DNA of 64,000 nt, from assembly GCA_039621445.1 (NCBI GenBank), contig CP154955.1:40122426-40186425 (forward strand), given 5' to 3'. A program made the translations under genes and the position numbers. The notes beneath the pieces were generated by a model that worked only from the letters and a program-made list of their open reading frames with translations, ran no database searches and was not told where the DNA came from. The stretch's first letter is position 1. Every line of letters starts with the position of its first letter. The stretch is from Euglena gracilis (taxonomy: Eukaryota; Euglenida; Euglenophyceae; Euglenales). Of this stretch, positions 38,801 to 49,357 are shown piece by piece.

Positions 38801-39884
38801 TCGGAGTGGTTGGCACCACTTAAATGACCAGGGCCGTAAGCTCAATCAGAACATTTAAAAGAAGCCAGACATGCTCCCCCATCTAATAGAGTATGCCCAC
38901 GCCTTTTCCCAGCAACCGGTCGACTTTTCCCAACGGCCCTTTCGCCAGGGGATGCCTGGACATCACCAGCCCACTGTTTGGGAAGTGTGCTGCCAAAGGC
39001 CGGCTCCCAAACCCCGTTGATGGAGGACCCCGAGCGTCAACTGGCTTCCTCTCGGAGCCCACCTGTTGGTCTGAAGCTGTGGGGGTTGTTGTGCATTTGG
39101 TGCCAATGGCTGGCCTGGGGCACACCCATACCACTGCTCAAGGCGTGTCCGACCCCCCCCCCCCGGCCCCCAGGGGTGACCTCCAAAAGCTGAAAGTAGC
39201 CACCCGGCGCTAAAGGCGGCATTTTTTCCCCGGAATTTTGACCAAAATCCTTTGCTTTTTTGGCCCAAAGTTTCCCCTCCTCCAAACGTGACCGAACCCC
39301 CCCCCCCAGGGGGGCAGGAAGTGGTTGACTGGGTTTGAAAGTGGAAAGTGACCCCCCTCCCCTGGGGGGGGGGTTCAGTAAAAAACTAGAGTTGCGCACA
39401 CGGCCAGTGAGAGCAACGCAAGAGCACTGGTGTCAGGGATCCCTGACCACTCGCCACACAAACTGGGCCAGAAGCGAAGTTAGCGCTGGCCATGAACTCT
39501 TGAAACACAGAAACAGACAAGGTGCCTTCGTGCAATTGAGGGGGGTCGGTAAACAATGGCATGGGCACACCCCAACCCCCAAGCCAAAACGCACCACCTT
39601 CAGAATCACTTCCAATGGGGTGGGCCCCCACCCCCGCACCCAGGCCAGGCCTCCCCAGCGGCGGCTCAGAAGGAACGCGCAGCGGCGGCCCGCCTGTGCC
39701 CTTTACGTCGTGGCTGCTCCGGCCTTGCCTGGGCAGTGTCGGACCTAACCCGCGGCGGTGACTGCCCTGTCGCCCCCTGAGCGGCTCCCCACCCTGCCCG
39801 GGTCCGCAACCTCAACCCCCCAGCCCGCCGGAAATGGGCAGCGCGGCACAGGCCCCCCTACCTTGCATGGTGCGGCCTGCATAG
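23827..39884 (+). CDS. Two-RRM RNA-binding protein, tandem copy 2
   Basis: Predicted exons: 23827-24017, 27305-27397, 29899 to about 30008, 31627-31728, 32287-32383, 32800-32934 and 39785-39884. RRM1: AAVYVTNLP, TRKQLAAAF, RRKKFPP, VGFVQF, AMDG-like IAQMDGQEVAGC, CRVSVRLAHRDKDKG. RRM2: RLFVANLSP, LRLLFGKYG, RMLRSKGAALVEF, AAKAALHH, LACGDLAALEVKFAES, then a SATSSSSA tail and SPPCPGPQPQPPSPPEMG before TAG at 39882-39884. Exon 27305-27397 is about 90% identical in DNA to copy 1, showing a fairly recent duplication. The locus spans 16 kb because of introns of 3.3, 2.5 and 6.9 kb. The first visible exon follows TTCCAG and has no ATG, so an upstream start exon is expected. All exons stay open, so nothing proves it a pseudogene. 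Confidence 0.8.
24018..27304 (+). other. Nonconventional intron, RRM1 loop 3, copy 2 (3.3 kb)
   Basis: CAG 24021-24023 and CTG 27297-27299; CAGGGG pairs with CCCCTG. The join makes KKFP-PVGFVQF. Same site as 5728-5933, about 16 times longer. It contains an unassigned open frame at 25056-25694 (no recognised domain), a roughly 210-bp tandem duplication at 25918-26200, and a GC-rich patch at 26340-26450. Confidence 0.87.
25918..26205. repeat. Imperfect direct duplication
   Basis: ACTGTTAGATAGGGCATTTT occurs at about 25941 and 26156 with similar flanks (GGAAATCAAA upstream, AAGG..CTTCAA downstream). Confidence 0.75.
27398..29898 (+). other. Nonconventional intron before RRM1 beta-4, copy 2
   Basis: CAG 27401-27403 and CTG 29891-29893; CAGGC pairs with GCCTG. 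Joining 27397 to 29899 gives CRVS-VRLAHRDKDKG. No AG lies anywhere near the right border, so a GT-AG model fails. It holds a MITE interrupted by the 1.4-kb element 28248-29676. Confidence 0.87.
28248..29676. mobile_element. 1.4-kb terminal-inverted-repeat element nested in a MITE
   Basis: Left CAGGCATTATTTTTTTTTAA; right, reverse complement, CAGGCATTATTATTTTTAAG; both continue into AAGGCG-like sequence. Subterminal TTAAGGTTTT arrays lie at 28280-28370 and 29490-29660. It sits in a C run, so the TSD is uninformative. The flanking DNA is 'GACTGACTGG' family (GTCAGTCACTGCGCCGAAGG before; AAGTGACTGACTGGC after), so it split an older MITE. The middle (28840-29440) has short open frames on both strands without a recognised transposase motif. 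Confidence 0.7.
31729..32286 (+). other. Nonconventional intron inside RRM2, copy 2
   Basis: CAG 31732-31734 and CTG 32278-32280. The inverted ends CAGGCGCTGCT and CAGGCACCGCT are unusually well kept. The join CTT C plus GG AGC gives MLRSKGAALVEF. The repeat CGGA on both sides fits a target duplication of 9 rather than 8 nt. Confidence 0.82.
32384..32799 (+). other. Probable conventional GT-AG intron before RRM2 beta-4, copy 2
   Basis: TG|GTTTAC at the donor and TTGCCCAG|C at the acceptor, phase 2, joining PLAC-GDLAALEVKFAES. Its position matches 8634-9154 in copy 1, though the phase differs. Confidence 0.65.
33522..33818. mobile_element. MITE-like element, 'CAGG..TTTTTAAG' family, perfect 8-bp TSD
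   Basis: Left CAGGCTTCTTTTTAAG; right CCTTAAAAAGAAGCCTG. Flanked by GACCCAAG on both sides (33514-33521 and 33819-33826), 8/8. Several C/G runs and AAATTTTTTGAAAATTGC inside. Confidence 0.92.
34990..35095. repeat. GCGCATTTTT array
   Basis: About seven TGCGCATTTTT units; the motif recurs at 35620-35645. Confidence 0.8.
36530..36783. mobile_element. MITE-like element, 'CAGGG-TTTTTT' family
   Basis: Left CAGGGTTTTTTAGTC; right GACTTTAAAAAAAACCCCTG. Shares GAAAAGGTGCTATTTTTAGC with 41273-41538 and 60647-60885. No clear TSD. Confidence 0.75.
37616..38015. mobile_element. MITE-like element, 'CCAGCCAGC' family
   Basis: Left CAGGGTTTTCTTATG; right CCTTGAGAAAACCCCTA. Internal GGTCCAGCCAGCCAGC and a block shared with 13939-14369. 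Flanks ACTCGAAC and ACCTGGAC match 5/8. Confidence 0.65.
38310..38613. mobile_element. MITE-like element, 'GGGCAGGC' family, with TSD
   Basis: Left CAGGCTGTTTTTTAG; right TAAAAAAACAGCCTG. TSDs CTCCACGC (38302-38309) and CTCCAGGC (38614-38621), 7/8. Contains GCCTGGGCAGGC and an AGCGCCGAAGGCGTCGG hairpin. Related sequence lies at about 45180-45480. Confidence 0.85.
39127..39394. mobile_element. MITE-like element, 'GACTGACTGG' family, diverged
   Basis: Left CATACCACTGCTCA. Internal GTGGTTGACTGGG and AAAGTGGAAAGTGACCCCC. Flanks GGCACACC and CGCACACG share GCACAC. Confidence 0.6.
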
Positions 39885-41272
39885 TGTGGACGTCAAGGTC
39901 GCATGTTTTGTTTTGACACCAAGGTCGCCATTGGAGCCACTTGCGGGCACCAATACTTTTTTGTGTGCTGCAGTGCTGTGGGTGAACCACACAAGCTGAA
40001 TGCTGCCTGAGTCCTGTGTGCCCGCCGTTTTTTCTGCCCATTGCATGCGCTACCATGCTCACCATTGAGCACTTTCCTCGACGGCCGATTCTCACATCAG
40101 CTGTGCTGGAATTACCAGCAGCCTCCCCCCTTTCACTCCACCCCCCCCCTCCGCGTGTCGGTTTTTGGGGTGCCGCCCACCTCCTCACATTACAGCCTGG
40201 GAGCACTGAGACGCTGCTGACAGGCGTCCCTGTTCACAGGGCCCCCAACACATGCCACGGTTTATTGCCTCAAGGTTGGCGAAGTTGCCGCCTGCTTTCT
40301 GGGACACTGCTTCCCCCCCGCCAAAAAAAGTGGCCATAGACCACCAAACGGCCAACAAACAATTCGAAGTGTGATGGGCAGTGTCGTTGTCCCCTCCACT
40401 CCTTTCCGCCTCACAGGGATGATATTTTAACATCTTTTGCTTGGCATCCTTTCCTTTTGCCCCCCCCCGGGGCCGGACCAGGGCTACCCAGTTTTCCGGG
40501 GGGCAGGGGGGTCCCCCTGCCCCCCCCCCCACTTGGGGTGCCAGCGCCAGGCTGTGTGGAGGGGGGAAACCCCGGGGGTCTAATAAAGAAGCCTGCTCAA
40601 GCCCTTCCAGTGTCCACTCAGTCAGCGCGCATCCATGTTGGTGTGGGACCTCTGCCACCATGGCAACACCCCTGGCTATCACCACCTCCTTTCCTGTGCA
40701 TTTTCCCTCCTCGACCATCCACCCCTGCCATATGATGTGCAAATGGCCCAGGATTCATGATTTCACATGTGTTGTGACATTTTTATTATTATTTTGGCAT
40801 ATTTAATTTGCCCGGCCAAATCTGCAAAGTTGACTGGTGGGCTGACCACTCAAACGACCAATTGACTGGTCGGTTGGGACCGCGACCAGTCAATTTCGTT
40901 TTGTAATATCATATGCAGCAAATAAATACATCAAACCCTCTATCTGTTATTATTACGACCCCCCCAAGCCCATAACCATAAATCCAACACTAATCGAACC
41001 AAACCGTAGTGAGAAATTTCACTGCCTGATCCTCCGCACAAGTTTGAGACCACTGCTAAGCTTACCAGAACCTTGGTTGCAGTGTATCCCCATGTGTAAT
41101 ACACAATGCAATTATGACACTGTGAAGAGAACATCGAGTGCTTGGCACGTCGCCAAAAGATGCTCACAGACGTGCACAGCCAAGCGGTGCAGTGGTGCAG
41201 TCTGTGTGGTGGCACATACAATGCATCCAGGTACCTCCTCTGCCACTACCCACCCATTGCTTGATGTGGGGT

Positions 41273-41538
41273 CAGGGTTTTTTTTTTTTAAGTCTTGGAC
41301 CCCCTCCCCCGGGGGGGGGGGTAGGGGGGGGGGTCCCTTGGACCCCCTCCCCCCCCGGGGGGGGGAAGGGGCTGGTGGGTATATTTTTTTCTGCGCCAAA
41401 ATTTTTGAAAAAGGTGCTATTTCTGGCATTTTTGGCCATTTTCGGGCAAAAGTGGGTGGGCCCCTGGGGGGCCCCACTCCGGGGGTGGGTGGGTGGGTGC
41501 CGACCCCCCCCTCCCCCCGGTCTTAAAAAAAACCCCTG
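41273..41538. mobile_element. MITE-like element, 'CAGGG-TTTTTT' family, with TSD
   Basis: Left CAGGGTTTTTTTTTTTTAAG; right GTCTTAAAAAAAACCCCTG. TSDs TGTGGGGT and CGTTGGGT, 6/8. Body shared with 60647-60885 (GAAAAAGGTGCTATTTCTGG). Confidence 0.85.
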
Positions 41539-41799
41539 CGTTGGGTCCAGCAAAGGGGAGAGTAAGATTCTTTCGAAGTTTTTATGATTTAGCAACCACC
41601 TAGGTGGGGGCACCAGGCCCCCAAAAAGTGAAATATTTCCTGCAGGCAGGCTTTGACAATTCTTTGCTGAACGTGCCCCAACGGCATTTTCGACCCATTT
41701 TGGGACCTGTTTCGACCCGCCCCGGGAGGCGAAGTTTTTCAATGCTGCATTTTCAGATGGGTCCCAGCAAATGTGGAATCCGAAGTTTTGGTTACGTTT

Positions 41800-42010
41800 G
41801 CCTCTGAGGAGTCTCCGGGGAGGCTGGTTACCTTAGCCTCCGCGGAGTCTGGTTACTTTAGCCTCCGAGGAACCTCCTCGGAGCCTCCACGGAGGCCGGT
41901 TACCTGGATCCTCTGGGGGGGGGGGCTGGTTATTTTGAGCCTCCGAGGAGGCTCCTCGGAGGCTGGTTACCTTGGAGCCTCCTCGGAGGCTCCGCGGAGG
42001 CAACCACTGT
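41800..42010. repeat. Palindromic CCTCCGAGGA array
   Basis: Four to five units with the palindrome CCTCCGCGGAG or CCTCCGAGGAGGC, separated by GGCTGGTTACCTT. A shorter array lies at 44940-45020. Confidence 0.85.
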
Positions 42011-42429
42011 TGTACGCGGGCCACGTCTGAAAAAAAAAAAGAAAAATGTTTTACAGGTTGAACCCAACCCTCCCCTCCACACACTTCCTCACTGCCCCCA
42101 CCCTGATGCCCAGAGGAAGAGGAATTTTATTATTTTTTTTCCACCCCCAACTCCACAAAAAAAAATTTTTTCCCCATTTTTGCCACATACCCCTGAACAA
42201 AATGTAAATTCCGTTGGGACTCCAACACCGCCCATATCCCTGCAAATACAAAAAAATTTTCCCTCTCACATACCCCCATAACCCCACTGGCCACAAGAAC
42301 GACATGTCCGCCTGATGTGGCACAGACCATTTACTCCGTTTTATTATTATTATTATTCCACAGACCATTTACCGTTTACCATTTACCCCATGTCCACCAA
42401 ACTTTTCCCGAAACCATTTATCCATTTGC

Positions 42430-44280
42430 CACAAAAACAACATGTCCGCCCAGACATTCATTTAGTGTGGTACACCAAGGTTGTCATTTTGTGGTTCACT
42501 GTGGACACCACAAATTTTTTTGTGGTTCACCTGTGGACACCAAAAAATTTTTTGTGGTTCACTTGTGGACACCAAAATTTTTTTGTGGTTCACCTGTGGA
42601 CACCAAAGTATTATTTGTGGTTCACATGTGGACACCAAAAAAATTCCCACCGCCTGCTGACATTTGCATCATTTTCTTTCTCATCAACAGCAATGAAGCA
42701 ATCTTCTTTGAACATATTTGACTCAGGCGGCGTAAGTTGGCCAAAAATTCTGGTGCTCTAAAAACAGAAGAGGAAGTGGAAAACCACTTCCAAAAAGGGT
42801 CATATTTTCGATTTTTTTTTTGAAGAGGTTCTGATTTTGGCCAATTCCGGTGGACGTTTGGCTCACAGTAAAGGAGACTTATACAATCGAAAACAGACCT
42901 AAAAAGTCCAACTTATTTTCGAATTCTAGTAAAATCAACAAAACCAATCAAAAAATACATGAACAGGAGGAACCGACAAAAACAGGCGTTGTTTCTGCTG
43001 CCGTAGGCCCCGAAGGAACGAAAGGAAAAATTAAAAAATGGAAGCGGTAAATATTGCATTCCGCTTCAAAAGCAGGAGATGTGCAACGAAAACTGAACAC
43101 AATGAATCATACAGAATGTAATGTAAAAATGTGTATAATGTTTGCACACCAAAAGGAAGCGGAAAACCGCTTTGAAAGAATCCGTAGCAAAATAGTATCA
43201 ATTGAAATGATCAACAATGATCACCAAACGATATTCCAATCCCAATAACAACAAAGAACGTTAACATTTATGAAATTTATGAAGGTAACAGAAACTGAAC
43301 AAACTGAACAGAAATTGAATGTCATTATCCAAAGTGCATAATGCAAACACGTCAGACCACGTGGAAACAATTGCACGATTTACGAAGGGTAGAACAGGCG
43401 AAACGACACAGACTTTCTGTTCATTTCCCCGTGCTCCACCTGGAAGGACATTTCGACATGACATTGGCGTAAAACCTGCAAAAAAACAGAGCAAATATGA
43501 AGTGGTTATCCGCTTCCTCAGGATGACATAATACTTTTTAACTATCTCATAGTGCCAAACTGCAAAAACCAGAATGAGGCTGACACTTACCCTTCTGAAT
43601 GAAAAACTATGCTGAATGTGGTCTTTCATTGAATGGTCAAGTTGCAGATCTGACACCACAGCAATGAAGTGGCTTTCCGGCTCCTACCTCAAAACAAAGC
43701 ACATGGCATTGCCGATTTTTCAGGCACTTTTTCAGGCATTGAGGCACTCGGCACTCAACTGACATCCCACAATGCCCCAGAACGCTCCCAATGTCCGCAG
43801 CCATGCCAAAGCCCCACGATAATGTCGCATATGTTTCTGCTTCCATGAAGCGGAATTCCGCTTCATCGACGCCAGTATTTAACTTTTTGATGGTATCCTT
43901 GTTGGGTAAGTTACAGTGATACAGCACGTCTGCTTGAGAACTCTCGATAGCAATCTGTCCAGTTTCAACTGCCACGCTTCGTGGATTGAGCCGGGGCCAA
44001 GGCTCACAATGTGGCTGAGGTGTCTAAAGATCAATCCGCCTTTAGGTGTAAATTTTACTTTTTTCGACCCTCAATCAATTTTTGTGGACCACAAAATTTT
44101 TTGTGGACACCACAAAAATTTTTGTGGTTCACCTGTGGACACCAAAAAAATTTTTGTGGTTCACCTGTGGACACCAAAAAAAATTTTGTGGTTCACCTGT
44201 GGACACCAGAAAAAAATTTGTGGTTCACACATCTTTTGTGAACCACACTAAATGAATGTCTGTGTCCGCCTAATTTTGCT
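42430..44280. repeat. 1.8-kb block with inverted flanking arrays and internal palindromes
   Basis: GACATTCATTTAGTGTGGT at about 42452 is inverted as ACCACACTAAATGAATGTC at about 44240. Next inwards on each side are four or five GTGGTTCACCTGTGGACACC units in the same orientation (42490-42640 and 44095-44245). The interior has palindromes of type GAAGCGG-N-CCGCTTC at about 42771, 43041, 43154 and 43845. It is AT-richer than its surroundings and has short open frames on both strands, none recognised. Confidence 0.65.
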
Positions 44281-46785
44281 TTTTTCCGTTGCCACAAAAA
44301 TGACATGTCCGCCTGATTTTGCCTTTATCGTTTACCCATTTGCTATTTGCGCCATGTCTGCCATAGTTTGTCCACACAAAAGGATGTTGTTATTGGGGAG
44401 GGGGGAGGGGGGGGGTGGGCAGGCTTACTCCCCCCCAGCCTTCCGTGCGACCTGCAAGCTTGAGCCCATTAGGTAGGGGAGAAAGGAGAGGGGGGGGGGG
44501 GGGGGGGGAGGGGGCCTGCGGCCCCCCCTCCCCCCGACCCCCCCGCCCCCCTCCCCACCTGGCTCCCCACCAGGCTCAGCCAAATGGACGCCACTTTGGA
44601 TTTCACGTCACCTTTTTTGCAACATGACATCCATGCTGACAACATGACATGTGTGCAGCCTACCACCTCCCTCTGTCGGTTCACCTGTTGGAAGATGCAG
44701 TACAATCCGGGATCAAAAGTTGAGGCAAATCTCTGCGGGATCACAATTTTGGGTACAATTCTGGCTCTGGAAAATTTTGGTGCAATTCTAGCCGAATAAA
44801 TTCATTTTCGGTTTCGTTTTAAGCTCTATGTTGCCACTCAAAGTCCGTGAATTTTTTTGTATCCTCTGTGCAAATGGGCAGAAAACAAAGAGGTTCTCAC
44901 TGGTTCGGAAGCGGATGATCAGTTCTCTGCTCTGGCAAAGCTGGATACCTTAGGCTCCGAGGAGCATCCGCGGAGGCTGGTTACCTTGAGCCTCCGAGGA
45001 ACCTCCTCGAAGGCAACTTAAAACTTAGGATTCCACTTTTGCGATAGACCCTTTTCAAATAGGCTGAAAATCAGTCCTGGGCCGCGGACCGGGGGGGGGG
45101 GGTCTGATCCCACCTGCCTTTTGGAGAATTCGGAGTGCAATTAAGGGCATTAAATCTTCGGCCAGGGGCTGTATGGGAATCCCCGCTAGGCTTGCGCTCA
45201 GTCGGGTGCCTACTCCACGTGGGGGGGGGGGGGTGCTAGGGGCAGGCACCCCATAGCACCCGATCCGACCGACCCCCTGGGGGGGGGGGGGTAGGGTTTT
45301 GGGGCTTCCTGCCCCTAGCAGGCACCCCCCTCCGTCCGACCCCGGCGCCGAAGGCGCCGGGGGCCCGGAAAATTCCATTTTCAATGAAAAATTTCTGGGT
45401 CACCCGGACCCCCCCCCCGGGGGGTGTGCCTGCTAGGGGCAGGCACCCTATAGCACCCCCCCCCTGGTCAGTAAGCACAAGCGTGATCCCCGTAACCTCA
45501 TGGGGATGCTTTCACACCGCATGCACTGTGTGCAAAAATGTGCAATATTCACTAATTTCCACCAGTACCCCATTTGCAGTTGATTTCCATTCTTTTTTTT
45601 TGTTTGGTTTCCTGCAAATCAGCAGCTATTGGCTATTTTGGTCGTTTTCTTTGTCCATTTTGGGCTGCATTTGGCAATTTAGACCACATTTGAATACCGC
45701 CATTCTTGCACATCTGTGGCCATGTTGGGCCACTTCTCACTGCTTTTAGCCACTTTTGCCCACTTTTGGCCACTTTTGGCCGTTTTGTGGCCACTTGCAC
45801 AGATTCAGTGGCCTTAGGTGCAGGTTTCGTGAGATCTGGTGGCAAAACCAGGCAATTTGGGCCAAAAACGCTAAAAGTGATCAAATGCAACCAAGATGCC
45901 TTTTTATTGCAGTTTTGCAATTGATGGGCGCGTGTGCAGGCGTTTTTCGCTCATTCATTGTTTTTTAGGTTGTCCCTGATTCTTGTCGTGCCATGCGGTA
46001 CACGTGGTGCCACACGCGGTCCACGCGGTGCCGCACGCGGCAAACATTTGGTGCGCGCATTGCGGAAGCATCCCCTATGGGTGGTGGGTGGGGTGGTCGA
46101 CCATCCCACCCCCATCCTGGTAGTTAGAAGGGTCCGACCTCCCACCAGGCCTTCCATAGTTCCAATGGTGCCGATTTTAGGTCAAGGTTTTCCTTCGACA
46201 AAATTTATTTGAGCAAGTGCCATAGTGGTGGGAACTCCCCCCCACCTCCTGGGTGGGGGGTCCGACCCTTCCCCAGGCCGTACAGCCCTGTCCTCGGCTT
46301 CATTTTGGCCGAATCTTGGCCCAATGAAGTAGCTGGATGTGGAACCTTGATCATCGACATATAACTCATAATATATGAAATATTGCCAACAGAAGTCCCA
46401 TCAGGGATTTTCCAAGATGAAATTTACCCTCGTTCATTTGCTAACCCCCTTGAAAAAAATTAATTTTTGGCATTTCCTCCCTTTTTCTGCATTTCCTTTT
46501 CATTCCCTGCTGATTTTCTTCATTTTTGGAGATGTTTCCAATCCAGATTCTGGAACGCGTGAAAATTGAAACCTGTCTTTTCCCGGTGCTCGGACGAGGG
46601 GAGGTCGCCCACCGTGGTAACCTTGCAGCTGGGCTGACCGCTGTGGCATTTTGCTTGATGCACGCCATTGGGAGTATGTCCCGCCTGTCCCTCGAGCACG
46701 GGTGGGCTGTGGTGTGAACCCATCAGGTCCATCCCCGGGTTCCACAGAAGCATGGCTAAGATGGACCCCTTTGGGGCGGTGCAGC

Positions 46786-47218
46786 CAGGCTTTTGCTTAA
46801 GGGATTGCAGTACCCCCCCCCCGGGGGGGGCTGGACTGCAGCTAGTCCAAATTTGGCTAGTGGGTTTTCTAGCAGACCCCCACCCGGGGGGGGGGGGTCT
46901 GCTAGCAGGGCTAGCTAGTGGAAAATTTTTTCCAGTGACCGAAGCTAGTGAAAATTTTTGGGACCCCCCAAAATGGCCAAAAATGCCCGTTTTTTGGCCA
47001 TTTTTGGGAATTTTTGGAACAAAATCAGCCAAAAACCTCTTAAAAACCTCATTTTCCCTCCGGCGCTGCGCGCCGGAGGAAATTTTTTTTTCCGTTCCGG
47101 GGGACCATCGGACCCCCCCCCCCCCGGGGGGGAGGGGGGTCTAGCTAGTCCACTTTTTCCAGTGTCTAGCCGATTGGCTAGCCAGTACCCCCCCCGGGGG
47201 TCCTTGAGCAAAAGCCTG
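46786..47218. mobile_element. MITE-like element, 'GCTAGT' family, perfect 8-bp TSD
   Basis: Left CAGGCTTTTGCTTAAGG; right CCTTGAGCAAAAGCCTG. Flanked by GGTGCAGC on both sides (46778-46785 and 47219-47226), 8/8. Contains the hairpin CCTCCGGCGC..GCGCCGGAGG. Partial relatives lie at 35690-35890 and 48310-48500. Confidence 0.93.
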
Positions 47219-47269
47219 GGTGCAGCCGGACACTTTTTTGTAAAAGTGCTCACACATTTTTTTGTTTTC

Positions 47270-47365
47270 GTTCTATATATATGTATGTAATATATATATA
47301 TATATGTGTGTATGTATATATGTGTGTGTGTGTGTGTGTGTCTGTATGTATGTATGTGTGTGGGT
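47270..47365. repeat. TATATATG/TGTGTG microsatellite
   Basis: Directly visible (TA)n, then (TG)n, then TGTATG. Confidence 0.9.
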
Positions 47366-47609
47366 CCAAGTAAAGACTCGGGGGGGTCCGGGTAGTATTA
47401 GGTTTTAGGAGATGATGTTTAAAAGCCCTCCTCTTGGCAGGCTTCAAACACCGCAAAGTGCCACCTACCATGAATTTTTTTAAAAAATAAATGCCTTTTC
47501 CCCATCACTTTTAAGCATATTGTACAATTTTTTTGATGTTTTGGTATTCTGCCTGTGGAAGAAATGTTGAAGAATCTCAAAAATACGACACCCCTTTGTT
47601 TTGTTCCCC

Positions 47610-47780
47610 ACCACCCCCCCCCCCCCCGCACCCCCCCCCGACCCGCCACCCCCCCCCCCCACCCCCCCCCACCCCCCCTCCCCCCCCCCCCACCCCCCCA
47701 CCCCCGCCCCAGCCCCCCCCCCCCCCCCCCCCCCCCCACCTCCCCCCCCCCCCCCCCCCGCCCCCCCCCCCCCCCCACCC
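47610..47780. repeat. C-run tract with scattered A
   Basis: About 170 bp that are almost pure C on the + strand. Pro- or Gly-rich open frames over it are artefacts. Confidence 0.95.
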
Positions 47781-49023
47781 TTCATACGACCACCCCTCAT
47801 TTACGACCACCCCCCGGTCACAGGTTGCAGATCATGGGCTGTTATGACCCCCCTGGTCACAGGTTGCAGGTTACGAGAAATTTAACACCATTTCACCTAC
47901 GGCCGCCCCCGCATTTACGACCACCCCCCGGTCACAGGTTGCAGGTTTTGGGGGTGTTACGACCCCCCCCCTTGGTCACAGGTTGCAGGAACCCGGTCGT
48001 ACGACAAGGGGGGGGGGGGGCGGGTAATGTTATTTTCAAAGAAATTTGAGACTCTCCAACGATTTTGTCTCCAATGCTGGTGTCTGAAATTATGATTGAC
48101 CACAAAATTGAATTTTTTTCAGCCTCCTGACAGTTCCCAGGTCGGAGTGTCGATCCCCCCTTATCATACCTCCCTGGCAGACCCCGTTGGATCAGCCAGT
48201 TGCCTTTTTCCATTCAACCCAAAGTTTCTAGCCCATGAACTGGACCCCCATTGAGGGCTGTCAATGCCCTGGTGTCAACAGCACCCCTTCTGGAAGGGTT
48301 TGTTGTCCTCTGGGTGGGGGGCTCAACTGCAGCTTGTCTAAATTTGTCCAGCGGAAATCGTGGGCCCTAGTCTTGGGGGGGTCTGCTTAGCAGGGCTAGC
48401 TAATGGAAATTTTCGACCCTGTCAAAAATGTCATCACATTTTTTTCCACCTTGGCGCGCAGCGCCGGAAGAAAGTCAGGTCCTTGGACCCCCCCCGTCGA
48501 AGGGGTCTGGGCAAAATGGCTCTTGGTGGACCAGCCGGAGTAATAAGCGTGAAAAATGCATTGGTCAGGGGTGTCCTCCACCGCCCCTTGACCGGAGTGA
48601 TGGCACACCCTCACCCACCGTCAACTCAATTGCCAAATGTACTCACACTTTTCATTTGGGTAAACAATCGGGAAAATCAACTCATTCATGCAATTGCACA
48701 AATGTGACAGAAACATATTTGTTTGTGCAATGCATGTTTGCGCAGGTGGAGCCAAAGGTGTTAACAAGGTCCCTGAATCTGTTGAACATTTGGTGGGAGA
48801 CATCAACGTGTTATGTTGGGCTATTCCTGCAAGACATTCTGGCCAGGAAGAGAAGGGAAGGCCACTGGTAAGTGATCTGCCCATATTGTCAAGCACTGTG
48901 AGGGGGGCAACACACCAGAGAGAGCCCCTCTCAGCTCAGCGGTGGCACAGGGCCATGGAGATGGCCGCCTCTTCTGCACAGAGCACTGTTCCATTTGACC
49001 TGCAGCCCTGAGAGGGACCAAAC

Positions 49024-49357
49024 CAGGGATTTTTTTATTTTTATTTTTGGACCGCCCCAGCGAGGGCGGGTGAGTTCACTGGAGCCCCCCCCCTCCCGGG
49101 GTCCCCGGGGGGGGGAGAGTTGCCCCCAAGGGCTTTTTCGTAAATCCCCCATCGGAGGTGGGGTTTCCGCCATTTCCGGCCTTTTTGGCGCAAAGGGCCG
49201 ATTTTCTTTGACCCCCAAAAGTGGGTCTCCCGTATCCCCCCCCCCCCGGAGTGGGGTGGGGGGTACCCCAAGGTGGGTGGGTACCTCCTCCCTTACATAC
49301 AACTTTGGGGGCCTTCGGCCTCAACTTGCTGCACCCCCCCGTCTAAAAAAATCCCTG
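49024..49357. mobile_element. MITE-like element, 'CAGGGATTTTT' family
   Basis: Left CAGGGATTTTTTTATTTTTA; right TCTAAAAAAATCCCTG. Flanks GACCAAAC and CCCCTAAC match 5/8. Confidence 0.75.

Larger units (their letters stand above)
32935..39784 (+). other. Nonconventional intron of 6.85 kb before the Pro-rich last exon, copy 2
   Basis: CAG 32938-32940 and CTG 39777-39779. Phase 2 joins TCC GC to C TCC CCA and leads to TAG after 32 codons. The position matches the last introns of copies 1 and 3. At least five MITE-like elements lie inside (33522, 36530, 37616, 38310, 39127). Pairing beyond CAG/CTG is poor. Confidence 0.6.

Noticed and set aside
42490-44250. Regular repeats that could be taken for a CRISPR array
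   Set aside because: Spacers are variants of the same A/T tract, the context is eukaryotic with introns, and no cas-like gene is present.
47610-47800. Proline-rich and glycine-rich open frames on both strands
   Set aside because: Produced by a near-pure C tract; no real codon pattern.
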